Source of the DNA: Rattus norvegicus
Taxonomy: Eukaryota; Chordata; Mammalia; Rodentia; Muridae
Direction: 5' to 3'
NCBI RefSeq assembly: GCF_036323735.1
Contig: NC_086020.1
Coordinates: 90,178,210 to 90,242,209, forward strand
DNA: 64,000 bases
Both the position numbers and the translations under genes were made by a program. Each line of letters begins with the position of its first letter. The first letter of the stretch is position 1. Positions 11,655 to 24,050 of the stretch are shown here, piece after piece. The notes beneath the pieces are model-generated. The model was not told the origin of the DNA. It did no database searches and saw nothing but the letters and a program-made list of their open reading frames with translations.

Positions 11655-12492
11655 ATATAATACTCAAATCAGCTATTAAGATCAATGACTTCATGAAATT
11701 CATAGGCAAATGGATGGAACTAGAAAATATCATCCTGAGTAAAGTAACCCAATCACACACACACAAAAAAAAAAATACATAGTATGTACTCACTGATAAG
11801 TGGATATTAGCCCAAAAGCTCAGGTTATCTAAGATACAATCTACAGACCACATGAAGCTCAAGAAGGAAGACTACAGTGTGGATTTTTCAGTCCTTCTTG
11901 AAAGGAGAAACAAAAATATGCATAGGAGGAGATTTGGAGACAAAGTTTGGAGCAGAGACTGAAGGAATGGCCATTCAGATCCTGCCCCACCTGGGGATCC
12001 AGCCCATATACATACAGTCACCAAACCCTGACAATATTGCAGATGCCAAGAAGTGCATGCTAACAGGAACCTGATATAGCTGTCTCCTGAGAGGCTCTGC
12101 CAGAACAAGACAAATACAGAGGCAGATGCTCACAGCCAATCATTGAACTGAGAACGGAGTCCCCATTAGAGGAGTTAGAGAAAGGATTGAAGGAGCTGAA
12201 GGGATTTGTAACCCCATAAGAACAACAATACCAAACAACCAGAGCTCCCAGGGACTATACCACCATCCAAAGATTACACATGGACAGACCTATGGCTTCA
12301 GCTGCACATGTAGCAAAAGATGGCCAAGTCAGGCACAAATGGGAGGAGAAGCCCTTGGTCCTGCCAAGGCTAAATCCCCCAGTGTAGGAGAATGTCAGGG
12401 CGGGGAGGTGGGTGGTTGGGTGAGGTAAGGGAATAACATCTGAAATGTAAATAAAAACATATACAATAAAGAAGATTATACTACAAAAAAAA
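11655..12492 (+). mobile_element. Older L1 3' end (end of ORF2 plus 3' UTR)
   Basis: The start corresponds to the last codons of ORF2 (GACTTCATGAAATTC and GGCAAATGGATGGAACTAG, compare 36,215 onward in the intact copy) and continues through a diverged 3' UTR to an A-rich end at about 12,480-12,492. The 3' UTR differs clearly from the young copies, so the element is older. It is 5'-truncated and non-functional. Confidence 0.88.
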
Positions 12493-13796
12493 ATAGATTG
12501 TCTGAACAGACCTTCAACAGACAGCAGACTAAACATATGCAATTTGTTTATCCAAAAACTTGCCTATAACTTCAAAAGTTAGTAAAACAAAATAAAACAG
12601 AAATCACATCATTTTGAAAAAAAATTGTGCTGGAGAATTGCTACTTAGAGCATTTTAACATGTTTAATGGTGATATATGTATATATGTATGTATGCATGC
12701 ATGTTTGTATGTGTGTATGTAAGTAACCCTATTTGACCCTAGTTTAAAGGCAAGTTACAATATATAACTGTTTAAATGTAGATGTCACTAAAGTTTTCAT
12801 CTTGTGACTGAAAAAATAAAAAAGCAATGTGCTCAAAGGAGGCTGGCAGTTCCAGTTGTCAGTATCAGCTAGTCGTATTCACGTTTGTGTTTTGTTTAAA
12901 TCTTAAAATTTTAAACTGAAGTGGAGTACAAATACCACATGCTAACAGCCTCAAAAGTTTAAATTACAATGCAAATATCAGTTCATTACTTATACATTCC
13001 TTTTTCCTAATTTTTAAAACATAAGTTCTTATTTCTTTTTTAGTAAAACAAAAATGTTCTGTGTGATTTGCAGTGAATAAATGTGCCAGGCATATGAGTC
13101 ATATTAGTCTCCTCACAAAGGTTAAATTTATTCCTGATCTTTTGTTCATAAAACAATATTAACTTTATTATATTGCAGAGATCTCATACAAGTTTATCTT
13201 AAATTCTTAAAATTCCTGTTCTTGTAATTTATAATGTATTTTAGATGCTTTATGTCATTATTCCATAAAAGTTGAGGAGCTAGTATTAAATATCCAGTTA
13301 GTTAAGGCGTTTCTAAAAGTGTTGCTTTTGTTTGTTTATTCTGTGCTCCAAATCCTGGATGTTTAGTTTTTGTGAGCCTGGGATATTGACATGTATTTAC
13401 ACATTTGTAAATATCAGATATTCAGGAAGCGCTTCCAATGTACTGGATCACAGTCAACTGTGGTTGAAGTTGTTGAGAGGTATTTGCAGTTCTGATAGAA
13501 ATTCTCATAGAAATTGCAAATCTGAGAGATGTTGCTCTGCAGACATCCTTCTGCTTTAGGTATCATGTATTCAGGCTGGAGAAATACTGCGAAAATTCAG
13601 ACTTCAATCTATGTGCACCTCTCTAAGGCAGAGCTAGCTCACGATTCCATAGGAGGGAGTTTGTGGTAAGTAGCATTAGATCGTTTTTTTTCTTTTCATA
13701 CAAAATCCACTGAGTAATCTGGCTAAGTAATTTATAAATGGAATCTCCCTAAGATAAAACAGAAAAGAGTATCAATTTCATAGCAGAGAATGGCCT
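12493..13796. other. No recognised gene; short TATG/TG run
   Basis: AT-rich unique-looking sequence with a TATG/TG simple repeat at about 12,672-12,722. No supported reading frame or identified transposon. Confidence 0.4.
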
Positions 13797-14012
13797 TGTG
13801 GGGCATCAAATGGAGGAGAGGCCCTTGGCCCTGTCAAAGCTTAAAGTCCCAGTGTAGGGAATGTCAAGGCAGGGAGGTGGGAGAGAGTAAGTGGGTGGGT
13901 GAGAAAACCCTCTCATAGAAGTAGGGGGATGGGATAGCAGGTTTCTTGAGGGGAACCAGGAAATGGGATAATATTTAAAATGTAAATTAAAATGCAATTA
14001 AAAAATACAGAT
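13797..14012 (+). mobile_element. L1 3' UTR fragment (old)
   Basis: The segment contains the typical rodent L1 tail features: GGAGGAGAGGCCC, the CCCAGTGTAGGGAATGTCA motif, GGATGGGATAG, and the AATGTAAAT end followed by an A-rich stretch. The same motifs occur at 12,370-12,450, 37,715-37,860 and 41,410-41,575. It is severely 5'-truncated. Confidence 0.85.
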
Positions 14013-14099
14013 ATTTCAATAATCTGTCCCCTCACAAAAAATTGTACATTTTTATTTTTATTTGATAATTTATAATCATTTATATGCATGAGATACACT

Positions 14100-15050
14100 G
14101 TGATATTCCTTTTTTTAACTTTGTATTGGTTCTTTGTGAATTTTCCATGATGCACTCCAATCCCATTTATTTTCTTGTCCCTCCATATCTACCCCCCATC
14201 CTTGCAACCACCCCCCTCAAAAGAAAATAAACAAATGCATAAACGAATAAAAAACATCTTTCCTTGGAAACTGTTGTGTGTCAGTTTGTCACACAGTTTA
14301 TACTTTCATGTAAACATCTTTACTTGTGAATGTTCATTGCCTGGAGTCATTGGTCCGTCTGGAAGGCTCTGGCTTCTGCTACACAACCAATACTAGCTTC
14401 TCATAAGGACTCCTTTCAGATACCCTGTTGTTGCCCTGTGTCATGGAGACCATGCCAATTTGGATCTACAGGACTGGGCCCTTCACAGTCTCCAGGAGTT
14501 CGTTGATGGGGTATATGTTGGAATGAGCCAACTCAAAGCCCTGCATCTGTGTTTTGGCGATAGCTGAGTTGGCCAGCCTGTGAAGTATCCTGAATTCACA
14601 CTACCAGGGCCAGTTCTCTAGTACTGTCCTGGTGAGGTTCAGAGCCAGCTTACCCAATGACAGAGTCAACAAGGGGCAGGGCAGCTGTACCTCCCTGAGA
14701 AATCAACATGGCTACTGGTGGAAGTCTGGACCAGGGATATCTGCTTGGCTTTCGGTGGTAACTTGGGCCACAGACATCAACAGTCTTGCTACTGCAGACC
14801 CAGATGCTTTGTCAGCAGCAGGGGCCAGAACCTCACAATGGCCTCAGGAAAGAAACAGTGCAGAGCATTCATAAAAGGCTCTTCCTAATCACCCTGTGTC
14901 TCCAGTTCTACCTCTTCATTGTCCACACACCGTTGGATTCCTTTTATCTCCCATCACTCTACCACTTGCTTGCTCATTTTAGTGGTGCCCAGGACTCAGG
15001 GTGTCTTGCACTCTGTCTGCACCTCAAAGAGGCAGGTCGGGGGGGGGCTA
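14100..15050 (-). mobile_element. Old rodent interspersed repeat, probably L1-derived, antisense
   Basis: A T-rich edge at 14,108 is followed by a long segment that I recognise as a high-copy rodent repeat (for example CTGTTGTGTGTCA, the CCCTGTGTCATGGAGA stretch, and CTCACCATGGCCTC-like text near 14,840). The left T-rich end suggests an A tail on the minus strand. Exact family assignment is uncertain: an old L1 3' region is my best guess, by recall and not by search. Open frames in it are accidental. Confidence 0.5.
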
Positions 15051-15615
15051 CACTGTGGTATTTCAATGTGTACATTATAGAATTACCGTGTCAATGAAAA
15101 CAATACTGATTTTAAACAGAATCACAATTTTAAGGTTTTGCCCAAGTGTTGACCTCAATCCATCCATTAACTTATCCAAAATCCATAGTACTATCAAATG
15201 GCATCATTTAGTGTCTTTTGGGGAACAGGTAGCTGCCATGCTGAGGTTCAAATTTGCCCTCACCTATGCTATAAAAATTAGTCTTGGGCCTTTGAGACTG
15301 GTTCATTCTCTCCCTTAGCTATATTACTACTTCTTCTATTTGTAAAGGAATCCTGCCCAATATCATATGATACTGTGAAGCTTTCAAAAACATATTTTAT
15401 TTCTACTTTGAGAATGTCATATATGCACATAACATATTTTGCTTAAATTAATTTCCCAATTCCCTTTTTCCAATCCTCCTAAACCATCTCCATGTACACA
15501 TTCTAAGCCCTTGTCCTTTTATTTTCCATGGCCCACTCAGCCCAATTAGCTTTGCCTGGATGAGTTTGTGGGGCCATCCATTGAAATATGGGCAACCTAG
15601 GAAGGGCCTCGATCC
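15051..15615. other. No recognised gene
   Basis: This stretch between two repeats has moderate GC content near 15,000-15,300 and AT-rich sequence after. Part may belong to an old LINE fragment, but no motif allowed assignment. Confidence 0.3.
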
Positions 15616-15835
15616 TGAGGATCACTGGTTTTCCCCACAGTGGTTAAAACTGATAAGGGCTGAGAACTGCACTAACATAACCCTTTCACAGGGGGTCACT
15701 TAGGACACAGACATTTACACTACAACCAATTCCAAAATTACATGTAGAAACAAAGATAACTTTATGGTTGGGGTAACCATAGCATGAGGAACTGTCTTAA
15801 AGGGCCACAGAAGCAGGAAGGTTGAAAACCGCTGA
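15616..15835 (+). mobile_element. hAT-like nonautonomous DNA transposon remnant (URR1-like)
   Basis: The segment has the order expected of a rodent MITE of the hAT-Charlie group: a left end like CACTGGTTTTC, CCCTTTCACAGGGGGTCAC, a TTTATGGTTGGGGT segment, GAGGAACTGT, AAAGGGCCACAG and a right end AAGGTTGAAAACCGCTG. The two ends form an imperfect terminal inverted repeat. It is nonautonomous, encodes nothing, and is diverged. The family name is from memory of the consensus. Confidence 0.7.
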
Positions 15836-18800
15836 TTTGGATGGAGGAGAGGGAGGGGATGGGGAAACAATGCAGTAATAATCCCAAGAAAATAAAAGTA
15901 TATAAAAATGAGTTTTCTTCTTCCAGAAGCTATCAGCTACTAACGACTCTTCAGTCAGCTGGGGGACCGCGAGAGCTTGAGTTTCTGAGTAAACCATACT
16001 TTAATGTTAACTAGCTCAGTCTTGTGCCAACTAAGATGATGTGAGTTCATGTGCACACGAGCTATGTCACCTTCAGTTGACACTGTTTCATAGAGGTTGT
16101 CTCCAAACTCTGGTTCTAACAATCCAATGTTTTCTGAGCCATGTTGGGGAATAAACAGATGCCCTATTTAACTGTACTGAGTACCTTTTACTTTCCTCCT
16201 CTTTGCACTTAGACTAAAACCTTTCACTGAAAAAAGAAGCCCCTCAGATAAAAGCCGAGAACTGCACTAATCTATAGGCATGAAGATAAGTATTTAGAGG
16301 AACGTTTGAATCATGCCTGTCTAGCAAAGTAATAGAAGCAGATTCTCCTAGAGAGACTATAATATCATTAGCCATGGCTGTTTGGCCAGGAGTTTCCTCT
16401 TGTAAAGCAGGCCTTAAATTCAATCAGTACATTGTTGGCTATTTCACAACTTTCATACTGTTATTGCATGAATAGGTCCATCTCCCAAAGCTGGTTATCA
16501 CAGCTTTCAAGTTCACAGCTGGGTTATGCTGTTGATGACTTTTCCCCCAATCAGCTTGCACAGCTCTTTCTCCTACTGTGAAAGCTATTCAGGAAGGAAG
16601 AAGCATCCAGGTCAGTTGCAATTTTGATTGTTCTACATCCTGTGACTAAAGTATCTTCAGTGATATGATCTTACAATCAGATAACTAATAAAAATTAAAT
16701 GGTTTTAAAATTATTCTTAATTCTAGTTATTTATTCACATATATATTTATTTCTTTCCTGATGTGTGAATGGTCCAAGAATTGAGCCTTGCTGCTGACAT
16801 GAAATGTTTTATAGACTATTCAGTGCTACAAATATAAGGAGGAAGCAATTACTCTGACCAGTGCCTGCCTCTAGAGAAAGGGAGCTTTTTCTTAGCAGTG
16901 TGCCTGTTGGGAGGTTGTAAGGATGCTTCATGCTTTAGTATGCATCACACTTTATTTTTTGTTTTCTACACAAGGAAGCGCTTTATTTCATTCCTCTCTG
17001 CCTTCAGTTCTCTATTTTCTCTCAGCATAGGATATTGTCTCCTACAGTAAAGCTAGAATTTGTCAAATAAAATCTAAAGTTTAGAAAGGGAAGATGAAAT
17101 ATGGCAAAAGAGTGTACATAGAGAGTGGACAGGTAAAGAACGATCCCAGAGTTTGACAAACTCAAATAAAAACATCATTATATAATTGGATATACCTGGC
17201 ATTCCAAGAGTGGATCCAAAAAAGGGCTACTAAACCCTTTATAACCATATGGCATACTTACTATTAATATCCTCATTCCATTGGAGAGTGCTACATTCTC
17301 CCATGCGTCATTCCACAGTTTAGCTCCATCTGTAGTGTGGTATCCAGCTCTTTGTTCCCTCCCCAAGATAACAGCACAGAAAAAGAATGCAAGGGAGTTT
17401 CTAGAAGATAATGGGCTTGTTCAGGAGAGACACACGTTGCTGTGTGTTCAAGGGAGAGAAACTATTTTATCATAAGGCAGATGATACAGGGAAAAAACAC
17501 CAGGATGATCCTAAAAATATCTGATGGGTGGGAAGTACATCTAAGGACATTTTTAACTATGGAAAAATATATTACCTCTAGCATCCTCACTAAAATACAT
17601 CACAACTTAGGAGATACCTGATTATGACCTCTAGCCTGCTCACTAGAGTACATCACAAGTGTGACTAAGAGGACAGCTGAAGTGACTTGGGGACTGATTT
17701 TTGGGAGTTTGGGGAGAAGATAATTTGATGTCACCTGCATCCTAAAAAAAGAGAAGAATTATTACTTCAAAATCAAGAAGTTTGGGTCATGATTTGATGT
17801 TGTAGCATGCCTGGAGAAGTTATTAAGCTGGTTTGGGGACACATTGTGTTAGCAGTGACAGGAAGATATACAAACAGAATTGCTTGGTTGGTAATAAGAA
17901 CTTAACTAATTTCCCAGTTGTCCTTTTAGAGTCTTGAGAGCAATTGGCATAGATTTTGTGAGTTGAAAGTGTTTTGGATGGATGAGCTCTGCAGAAGAGT
18001 TACCTGGAGGGAGCACAGGGCCGAATGTATCCCCAGTCCAGAATTAAGGATAAAAGGGGGCCAAATGTAATGAGTTCTCAGAGAGTTGAAGTCTGGGTCA
18101 TACATATGAAAGGGGACTTTCATTTAGAACATGATCAATGATCACACTCACTAGAAAAATTCTATTATCATGTTTTCCTGATTATATCAAGTACAGTTTC
18201 ACACGAATATATTTGACTATGTCATACATATGTATTCTTGAAAAGGTTTTGCTAAATAAATATAAAATATATCATTTTTGACTCTATCTTAAAAATTTAA
18301 ATTGTTATCTTATTGATACTTAAAGACTTTCATTCGTAATTTGTAAGTATTTTGTCATCCTAAAGGAAAGGGTCTTTGATGTTATCCTTCATATAAATCC
18401 AATTTATGTAAAGAAAAAGGAAGCTGCAGGATTTGGGAACTTAGGTTATATTAATAAATTATTCAGGGCATCAATAGTAGGAAATGAACATCAATGCTGA
18501 GGTCAGAGGCCTGAGCTGCACTGTTTATTTTCTCCATTTCCTGTTGTGCAAATATCTAGGAAAAATATAGGGATAAACACAGATAGCTGCTACATGAACA
18601 GTTAATACTGTCTACATTTCTAATGTAGGCAGGGATAAGGAACTGTAATTATCGTGAAGCATTTTAAAACAGGTTCAGGAAGAATTAGCCATAAGGAAGA
18701 CACTACAGAGATGCTTATGAAAGCTATGGAGTTGTCCCTTGTGATGGGCTTTGTCAGGCAGAACTAATTATCTGTGGATGATAAGAGAAAATATGGTGAA

Positions 18801-18974
18801 AAACAGCAGTCATTTCCCATGGCGGGAGTATCCATTTAAAACCCAACAACTCCCTGAACCATGAGATAATTGAAACAGTACCAAAGCCAGCATGAATAAC
18901 AAGGCATGCACTGTCTTTCTTAGGAAGTAATAGGGGCAGCTTGTGAAATTAACTTCAAATGCATTCCGAAATAC
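15836..18974. other. No recognised gene or repeat
   Basis: About 3.1 kb with mixed composition, without clear SINE, LINE or LTR signatures and without a supported reading frame. Small open frames near 17.2-17.5 kb are on both strands and look accidental. Confidence 0.4.
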
Positions 18975-19135
18975 AACATTTGCCTAGTTTGGTGGTACAC
19001 AGTTGTAATGCCAGCACCTGGAACGAGGGCGGGGGACGTTCCAGGCTTACCTGTGCTACTGAAAAAGAGAGCTGGTTTCAAAGGGTAAACAAAACAAACA
19101 AATTAAATAAAACAAAACAATAAAGGGCCAAGAAA
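18975..19135 (+). repeat. Old B1-like SINE
   Basis: TTTGGTGGTACACAGTTGTA and ATGCCAGCACCTGG match the start of B1 (RNA polymerase III box A region), followed by a degraded body and an A/C-rich tail with AAAC units to about 19,130. Strong divergence points to an early B1. Confidence 0.7.
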
Positions 19136-21035
19136 GAGTAAATACATTTGTAATTGATCCAGTTCATTCAATTGGAATAAATAGGGACTGCTAAGTAATC
19201 CAAAGTAGAAATGACTTATCCATGTTTGCACATGGTAAAATCATGTCCCTAAACTTTCTAGTGTTAACGTAGAATAAGCATTAAGGCATTTAATAGAGCT
19301 TTGTGTATACAATCAGCAGTTGAAACAAAGATTTGTTTGGGTCAGAGAATATTTATTTTGAATTAAAAGAAATCATATGTAGGAGCATTTAATACTCATT
19401 AACAAAACTTTAGAGCCCTATCAAAATCAGATGATTTTTGCTCCCCAGCTTCAGTTAAAAGCAACAGTGATGACTCCTGAGGCTACAATGTCCTCTAACA
19501 CAGTTGAGCCCCACCCTCTCCTCTTCCCAAATAGGCACATCTCAACATGTCAGTCGTGTCTTGTATGCATCCTTTATGATATTTACATCATGCCTCCTTC
19601 TATGTTAGCACCAAAATCATTGCTTCCAGGCAGGAAAAATTTCGGTATGTAAGAGAACCGGTGGAATAATGACCGTGTTTACTATCATTTGAGAAAGAGA
19701 GGGATCAAGAATTGTAATGGCACCACTCGATATTTACCTATTCAGTTAAGGGCTGATGATCTAAGCAGTGCATGAAATACAAGAAAAGAAAGGCAAAAAA
19801 TATTCAGAAAAAATACATAAGCATTTTTCAAAATCAAATGAAATAGGAATGAGTATATAAGATATTAAGTGGACATTTGAATATTTTCCTATTAATTTTC
19901 TGTTTTTTTAACTTTGCATTATAGGAAATAATAAAGGTATTACTAATGAAAATTATGTGGCAAACTACACTGTTTACAGAAATGCATGATATAAAATTTA
20001 TACTGATTAATTTTTAGAAAAAAGTTATTTTTATATAAATTTGAGATAGAAATGACCAAGACTATGTGGCCTTTCTTTGTAATGCTCGCTGCTTTATTCC
20101 TGCTGAATTCTGAATGAGAAATGGAAGTCATGGTAAACCACATTGATATTCATGTATTCCTTTCTTTCCTGGTGCCTATCTCTTATCTCAACAGAAAGGC
20201 AGCATATTCTTCAAGTTTATAAGATACTCATAGTCAGTTTAAATTCAACCTGCAGGAAACAATATAAAATCAACGCAAAATGAGTAGGTTCCTCAGATCA
20301 CTTCTTGAAAGGAAGATTCAAAAACAGAATATTCGTGTTATGCAATTACACCTGGGATATTTGCAAACACTAATGCTATTCACATGTTAAGACGCTGTCA
20401 TAGACACAGTGTAAAATTGGTGATGGGAATAACGTAATTAAAATATAAATGCTTACATAATTTTCTTGAACAAGTAAATCTCCTCTTAAATATGATGTTT
20501 ATTCATCATGAGACAAACACGTCCTGTCAAGAGAAACTAATTGGCAACGTATTTAGGTGAAATTTGACTATGACTGCAAAACTGTAATTACAAATTTTGC
20601 CATCTTATGAAGAAATAACAAAACTAATGTCTAAAAAAATACTTATCTTTCCCTCAAGTAAAAATTTCAGACCAATTGAAAAGTACCATTTAGGTTGATG
20701 TGTCATTCAAATATTTCATATTATGTCATCCATGTATTAAATAAAATATCTATATTTATTATACTAGGTTAATGTTTATGACTTATTGTATTTTTCATAT
20801 AGCTTGTATTAAGATGCTAAAGAATAGTTATGTAAGAGTGCAGGAAAAATGTATAGTGTAAATTGTATTGGTGAATTTTTAAAAGATCATATGCTCACAA
20901 TGGAGTAAGAAACTCATCTCAGAATGTCAATGACAAGAAATTTTTGTGTTTTTTTCCCTAAAGTTGTAACCATAATTTGTTTGAGGTTACACTAATGTGT
21001 AAGAGGCAGCCTTAGTTTGTATGTATAAACACATA
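19136..21035. other. No recognised gene or repeat
   Basis: AT-rich sequence without diagnostic features on either strand. Confidence 0.4.
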
Positions 21036-21362
21036 ACTATAAAATGGATTCAAGACTGGGACCTCGTGAAACTAAAACGTTTCTGTATGGCAAAACAAAA
21101 CAAAAACATTATCATTTAGATAAAGCAACAACCTACAGAAAGAATTTTTCTCCAACTACACATACAATAAAGGGTTAATACACAAAATATATAAAGTGCT
21201 AAAAATACTAGATAGCAAAAAACCAAACAATCCAAATTTAAAAAGATGATACAGACGTAACCAGAGAATCCACAAGAGGAAACTCAGTGTGTAAAGGAAC
21301 ACTTAAAGAGATGTTCACCATCCTTAGTCATCAGATAAATGCAAATCGGAACTACGTTGATT
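21036..21362 (+). pseudogene. Old L1 ORF2 fragment, sense part
   Basis: Sense to the plus strand, this corresponds to intact ORF2 DNA at about 35,536-35,833. Landmarks are AAGACTGGGACCTCGTGAAAC, GAAAGAATTTTTCTCC, ATGTTCACCATCCTTAGTCAT and AAATGCAAATCGG. It ends abruptly near 21,362 where the orientation flips. The frame is destroyed by indels. Confidence 0.8.
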
Positions 21363-21614
21363 GTTTCCAAGTTCTAGCTATTAAGAATAAATCAGCAATA
21401 GATATGGTTGAACAAGAATGTCTGTGATAAGATGAAGCCTTCTTTGGGTAAAACCCTAAGAGCGATACAGAGTAGATTAGCTAAATTCTGAGGTAGATCA
21501 ATTTCCACTTTAAGGAATGGCCACACTGATTTTTTCCATAGTGGCTATCCAAATCTGCAGCCATATCAGCAATGGATGAGTGTTTCCCTTACCCCACATT
21601 TTCCCTTACCCCAC
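21363..21614 (-). pseudogene. Old L1 ORF2 fragment, inverted part (left piece)
   Basis: This piece is antisense. It begins at a point matching about 36,125 of the intact copy (TTCCAAGTTCTAGCTATTAA against the CCAGTTTCTGGCTATTATAA seen in the young antisense copy at 22,572) and runs backward through ORF2. It is interrupted at 21,623 by a younger L1, and continues at 22,964-23,015. Together the pieces equal the ORF2 interval that should follow the sense part at 21,036-21,362. Confidence 0.78.
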
Positions 21615-22963
21615 GTTTTCTTTCTTTCTTTTTTTTTTAGGGAAATAGTTTTTTTTTTATTAACTTGAGTATTTCTTATATACATTTCAAGTGTTATTCC
21701 CTTTCCCGGTTTCCGGGCAAACATCCCCTTCCCCCCTCCCCTTCCTTATGGGTGTCCCCCTCCCAACCCTCCCCCCATTGCCGCCCTCCCCCCATAGTCT
21801 AGTTCACTGGAGGTTCAGTCTTAGCAGGACCCAGGGCTTCCCCTTCCACTGGTGCTCTTACTAGGATATTCATTGCTACCTATGGGGTCAGAGTCCAGGG
21901 TCAGTCCATGTATAGTATTTAGGTAGTGGCTTAGTCCCTGGAAGCTCTGGTTGCTTGGCATTGTTGTACTTTTGGGGTCTCGAGCCCCTTCAAGCTCTTC
22001 CAGTTCTTTCTCTGATTCCTTCAACGGGGGACCTATTCTCAGTTCAGGGGTTTGCTGCTGGCATTCACCTCTGTATTTGCTGTATTCTGGCTGTGTCTCT
22101 CAGGAGCGATCTACATCCGGCTCCTGTCGGTCTGCACTTCTTTGCTTCATCCATCTTGTCTAATTGGGTGGCTGTATATGTATGGGCCACCTGTGGGGCA
22201 GGCTCTGAATGGGTGTTCCTTCAGTCTCTGTTTTAATCTTTGCCTCTCCCTTCCCAGCCAAGGGTATTCTTTTTCCTCATTTAAAGAAGGAGTGAAGCAT
22301 TCACATTTTGATCATCCGTCTTGAGTTTCGTTTGTTCTAGGGATCTAGGGTAATTCAAGCATTTGGGCTAATAGCCACTTATCAATGAGTGCATACCATG
22401 TATGTCTTTCTGTGATTGGGTTAGCTCACTCAGGATGATATTTTCCAGTTCCAACCATTTGCCTACGAATTTCATAAACTCGTTGTTTTTGATAGCTGAG
22501 TAATATTCCATTGTGTAGATGTACCACATTTTCTGTATCCATTCCTCTGTTGAAGGGCATCTGGGTTCTTTCCAGTTTCTGGCTATTATAAATAAGGCTG
22601 CGATGAACATAGTGGAGCACGTGTCTCTTTTATATGTTGAGGCATCTTTTGGGTATATGCCCAAGAGAGGTATAGCTGGATCCTCAGGCAGTTCAATGTC
22701 CAATTTTCTGAGGAACCTCCAGACTGATTTCCAGAATGGTTTTACCAGTCTGCAATCCCACCAACAATGGAGGAGTGTTCCTCTTTCTCCACATCCTCGC
22801 CAGCATCTGCTGTCACCTGAGTTTTTGATCTTAGCCATTCTCACTGGTGTGAGGTGAAATCTCAGGGTTGTTTTGATTTGCATTTCCCTTATGACTAAAG
22901 ATGTTGAACATTTCTTTAGGTGTTTCTCAGCCATTCGGCATTCCTCAGCTGTGAGTTTTCTTT
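21615..22963 (-). mobile_element. Young 5'-truncated L1 (antisense) with short target-site duplication
   Basis: Bases 21,624-22,954 are a minus-strand L1 nearly identical to the intact element's end: the ORF2 C-terminus plus the whole 3' UTR and A tail (seen as T tracts on the left). The direct repeat GTTTTCTTT lies at 21,615-21,623 and 22,955-22,963, so the duplication is about 9 bp. The A tail is interrupted by ten non-A bases (21,639-21,648) between two A runs. It sits inside an older inverted L1 segment. Confidence 0.93.
22368..22934 (-). pseudogene. L1 ORF2p C-terminal fragment (188 codons, open)
   Basis: This is the open C-terminal portion of L1 ORF2p within the truncated young L1. It contains the cysteine-rich motif C-x3-C-x7-H-x4-C and ends with the same residues (SLISGY) as the intact ORF2. 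Endonuclease and reverse transcriptase domains are missing because the insertion is 5'-truncated, so it cannot act as an ORF2 protein. The first Met is only the first internal ATG of the fragment. Confidence 0.92.
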
Positions 22964-23015
22964 AACAGTAGCTGTCACTTGTTTTATTGATTGTAGCCAT
23001 TCTTACGGGTGTAAG
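22964..23015 (-). pseudogene. Old L1 ORF2 fragment, inverted part (right piece)
   Basis: This continues the antisense ORF2 segment from 21,363 after the young L1. AGCTGTCACTTG and TTGTAGCCATTCTTACGGGT match, in reverse, the ORF2 stretch at about 35,834-35,885 of the intact element. It therefore ends at the same L1 coordinate where the sense piece at 21,362 stops. Confidence 0.72.
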
Positions 23016-23518
23016 CTGAAAGCAGCAGACGATGACTCCTAATGATATCAGTGGCTTCCTCAGTCATCACTAGAAAACATTCTTCATGCAACAGATAGGA
23101 ACAAATACAGAGGCCTATATCTAGGAAATATGCAGAGTGACAGGCTTTGCAACACTCAGTCATAAGGTGTCCCCATCAAATCCTTTCCTTCGGAGCTCAG
23201 GGAACACTACAAAGAAAGAGGTAGAAAAGGGTGTAGGAGTGAGAGGAGATGGAGGACACTAAGGAGACAAGGGCCTTGAAATCAAATGGTTCAATACACA
23301 CGTGAACTCAGAAAGACTGGGGCAGTGTATCCAAAGTCCAGAAGAATCTACACCAGCACGGAGAAGCAAACACTTAATGTTAGGCTACATGCCCACCAGT
23401 GGACAGGAGATGTCCAACAGAATATGAACTCAATGGCATTTTAGAAGTTACTTGTCTCATTATGTCCGGTAAGTGCTTTTTCTTTTATGTAAACACGTGT
23501 TTCTCTCCTTTTTATACA

Positions 23519-23590
23519 AAAACAAAAAAACAAAAACCCAAAAACCAAACAAAAAACCCAAATACACAAAAACCAAAAACCAAAAACCAT
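23519..23590 (+). repeat. A/C-rich low-complexity tract
   Basis: AAAAC, AAACCC and AACCA units repeat without strict periodicity. It lies inside the old L1 3' UTR. Confidence 0.85.
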
Positions 23591-23631
23591 ACATTGAATA
23601 TTCTGACATCCTATTGTTGTTGTTTGTTTGG

Positions 23632-23659
23632 TGTGTGTTTGTGTGTGTGTGTCTGTGTG

Positions 23660-23690
<31 letters not shown>

Positions 23691-23752
23691 TTCTGTGTGT
23701 GTGCGCATGTGTGTGTTTGTGTGTGTGTATTTGTGTGTGTGTGTGCGTGTGT
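23632..23752 (+). repeat. (TG)n microsatellite, interrupted
   Basis: About 120 bases of TG with TTTG, TCTG and TGCG interruptions. It explains the Cys/Val-rich (plus) and Thr/His-rich (minus) open frames here, which are not genes. Confidence 0.95.
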
Positions 23753-24050
23753 TACGGGATTTCTGAAAGTGGGTTTGAGTTGGTCTCTGCATCTATACTG
23801 CTTTTTGATGCCTTTTCATGGGGGTCTTTTTGTTCTGTTTGTTTGTTTCATTCTGGTCATATGTGTTTGCTTTTGTATAATCTTATTTGATTATTATCCC
23901 TTAGAGGTCTGTTTTCTTTCTAATGAGATACAGAAAGGGTGCATCTGTGTGAGAGAGGAGGTGGGGAGAAACTAGGAGAAGTAGGGAAAGTGAAAACTGT
24001 ATCAGGATATATTAGATGCAAAATAAATCTATTTTTAATAAAAGACTATT

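Larger units (their letters stand above)
23016..24050 (+). mobile_element. Old L1 3' UTR (sense), with TG expansion
   Basis: Rodent old-L1 3' UTR landmarks in sense order are CTCCTAATGATATCAGT, ACAAATACAGAGGCC, GTCCCCATCAAATCC, GGAGATGGAGGACAC, CACCAGTGGACAGG, TCTAATGAGATACAGAAAGG, and a terminal AAATAAATCTATTTTTAAT. A (TG)n array and an A/C-rich stretch are embedded. The last ~200 bases of ORF2 seem to be missing before it. It is the 3' part of the element that begins at 21,036. Confidence 0.7.

Noticed and set aside
23399..23975. Cys/Val-rich and Thr/His-rich open frames
   Set aside because: They are translations of the (TG)n microsatellite and an A/C-rich tract in an old L1 3' UTR.
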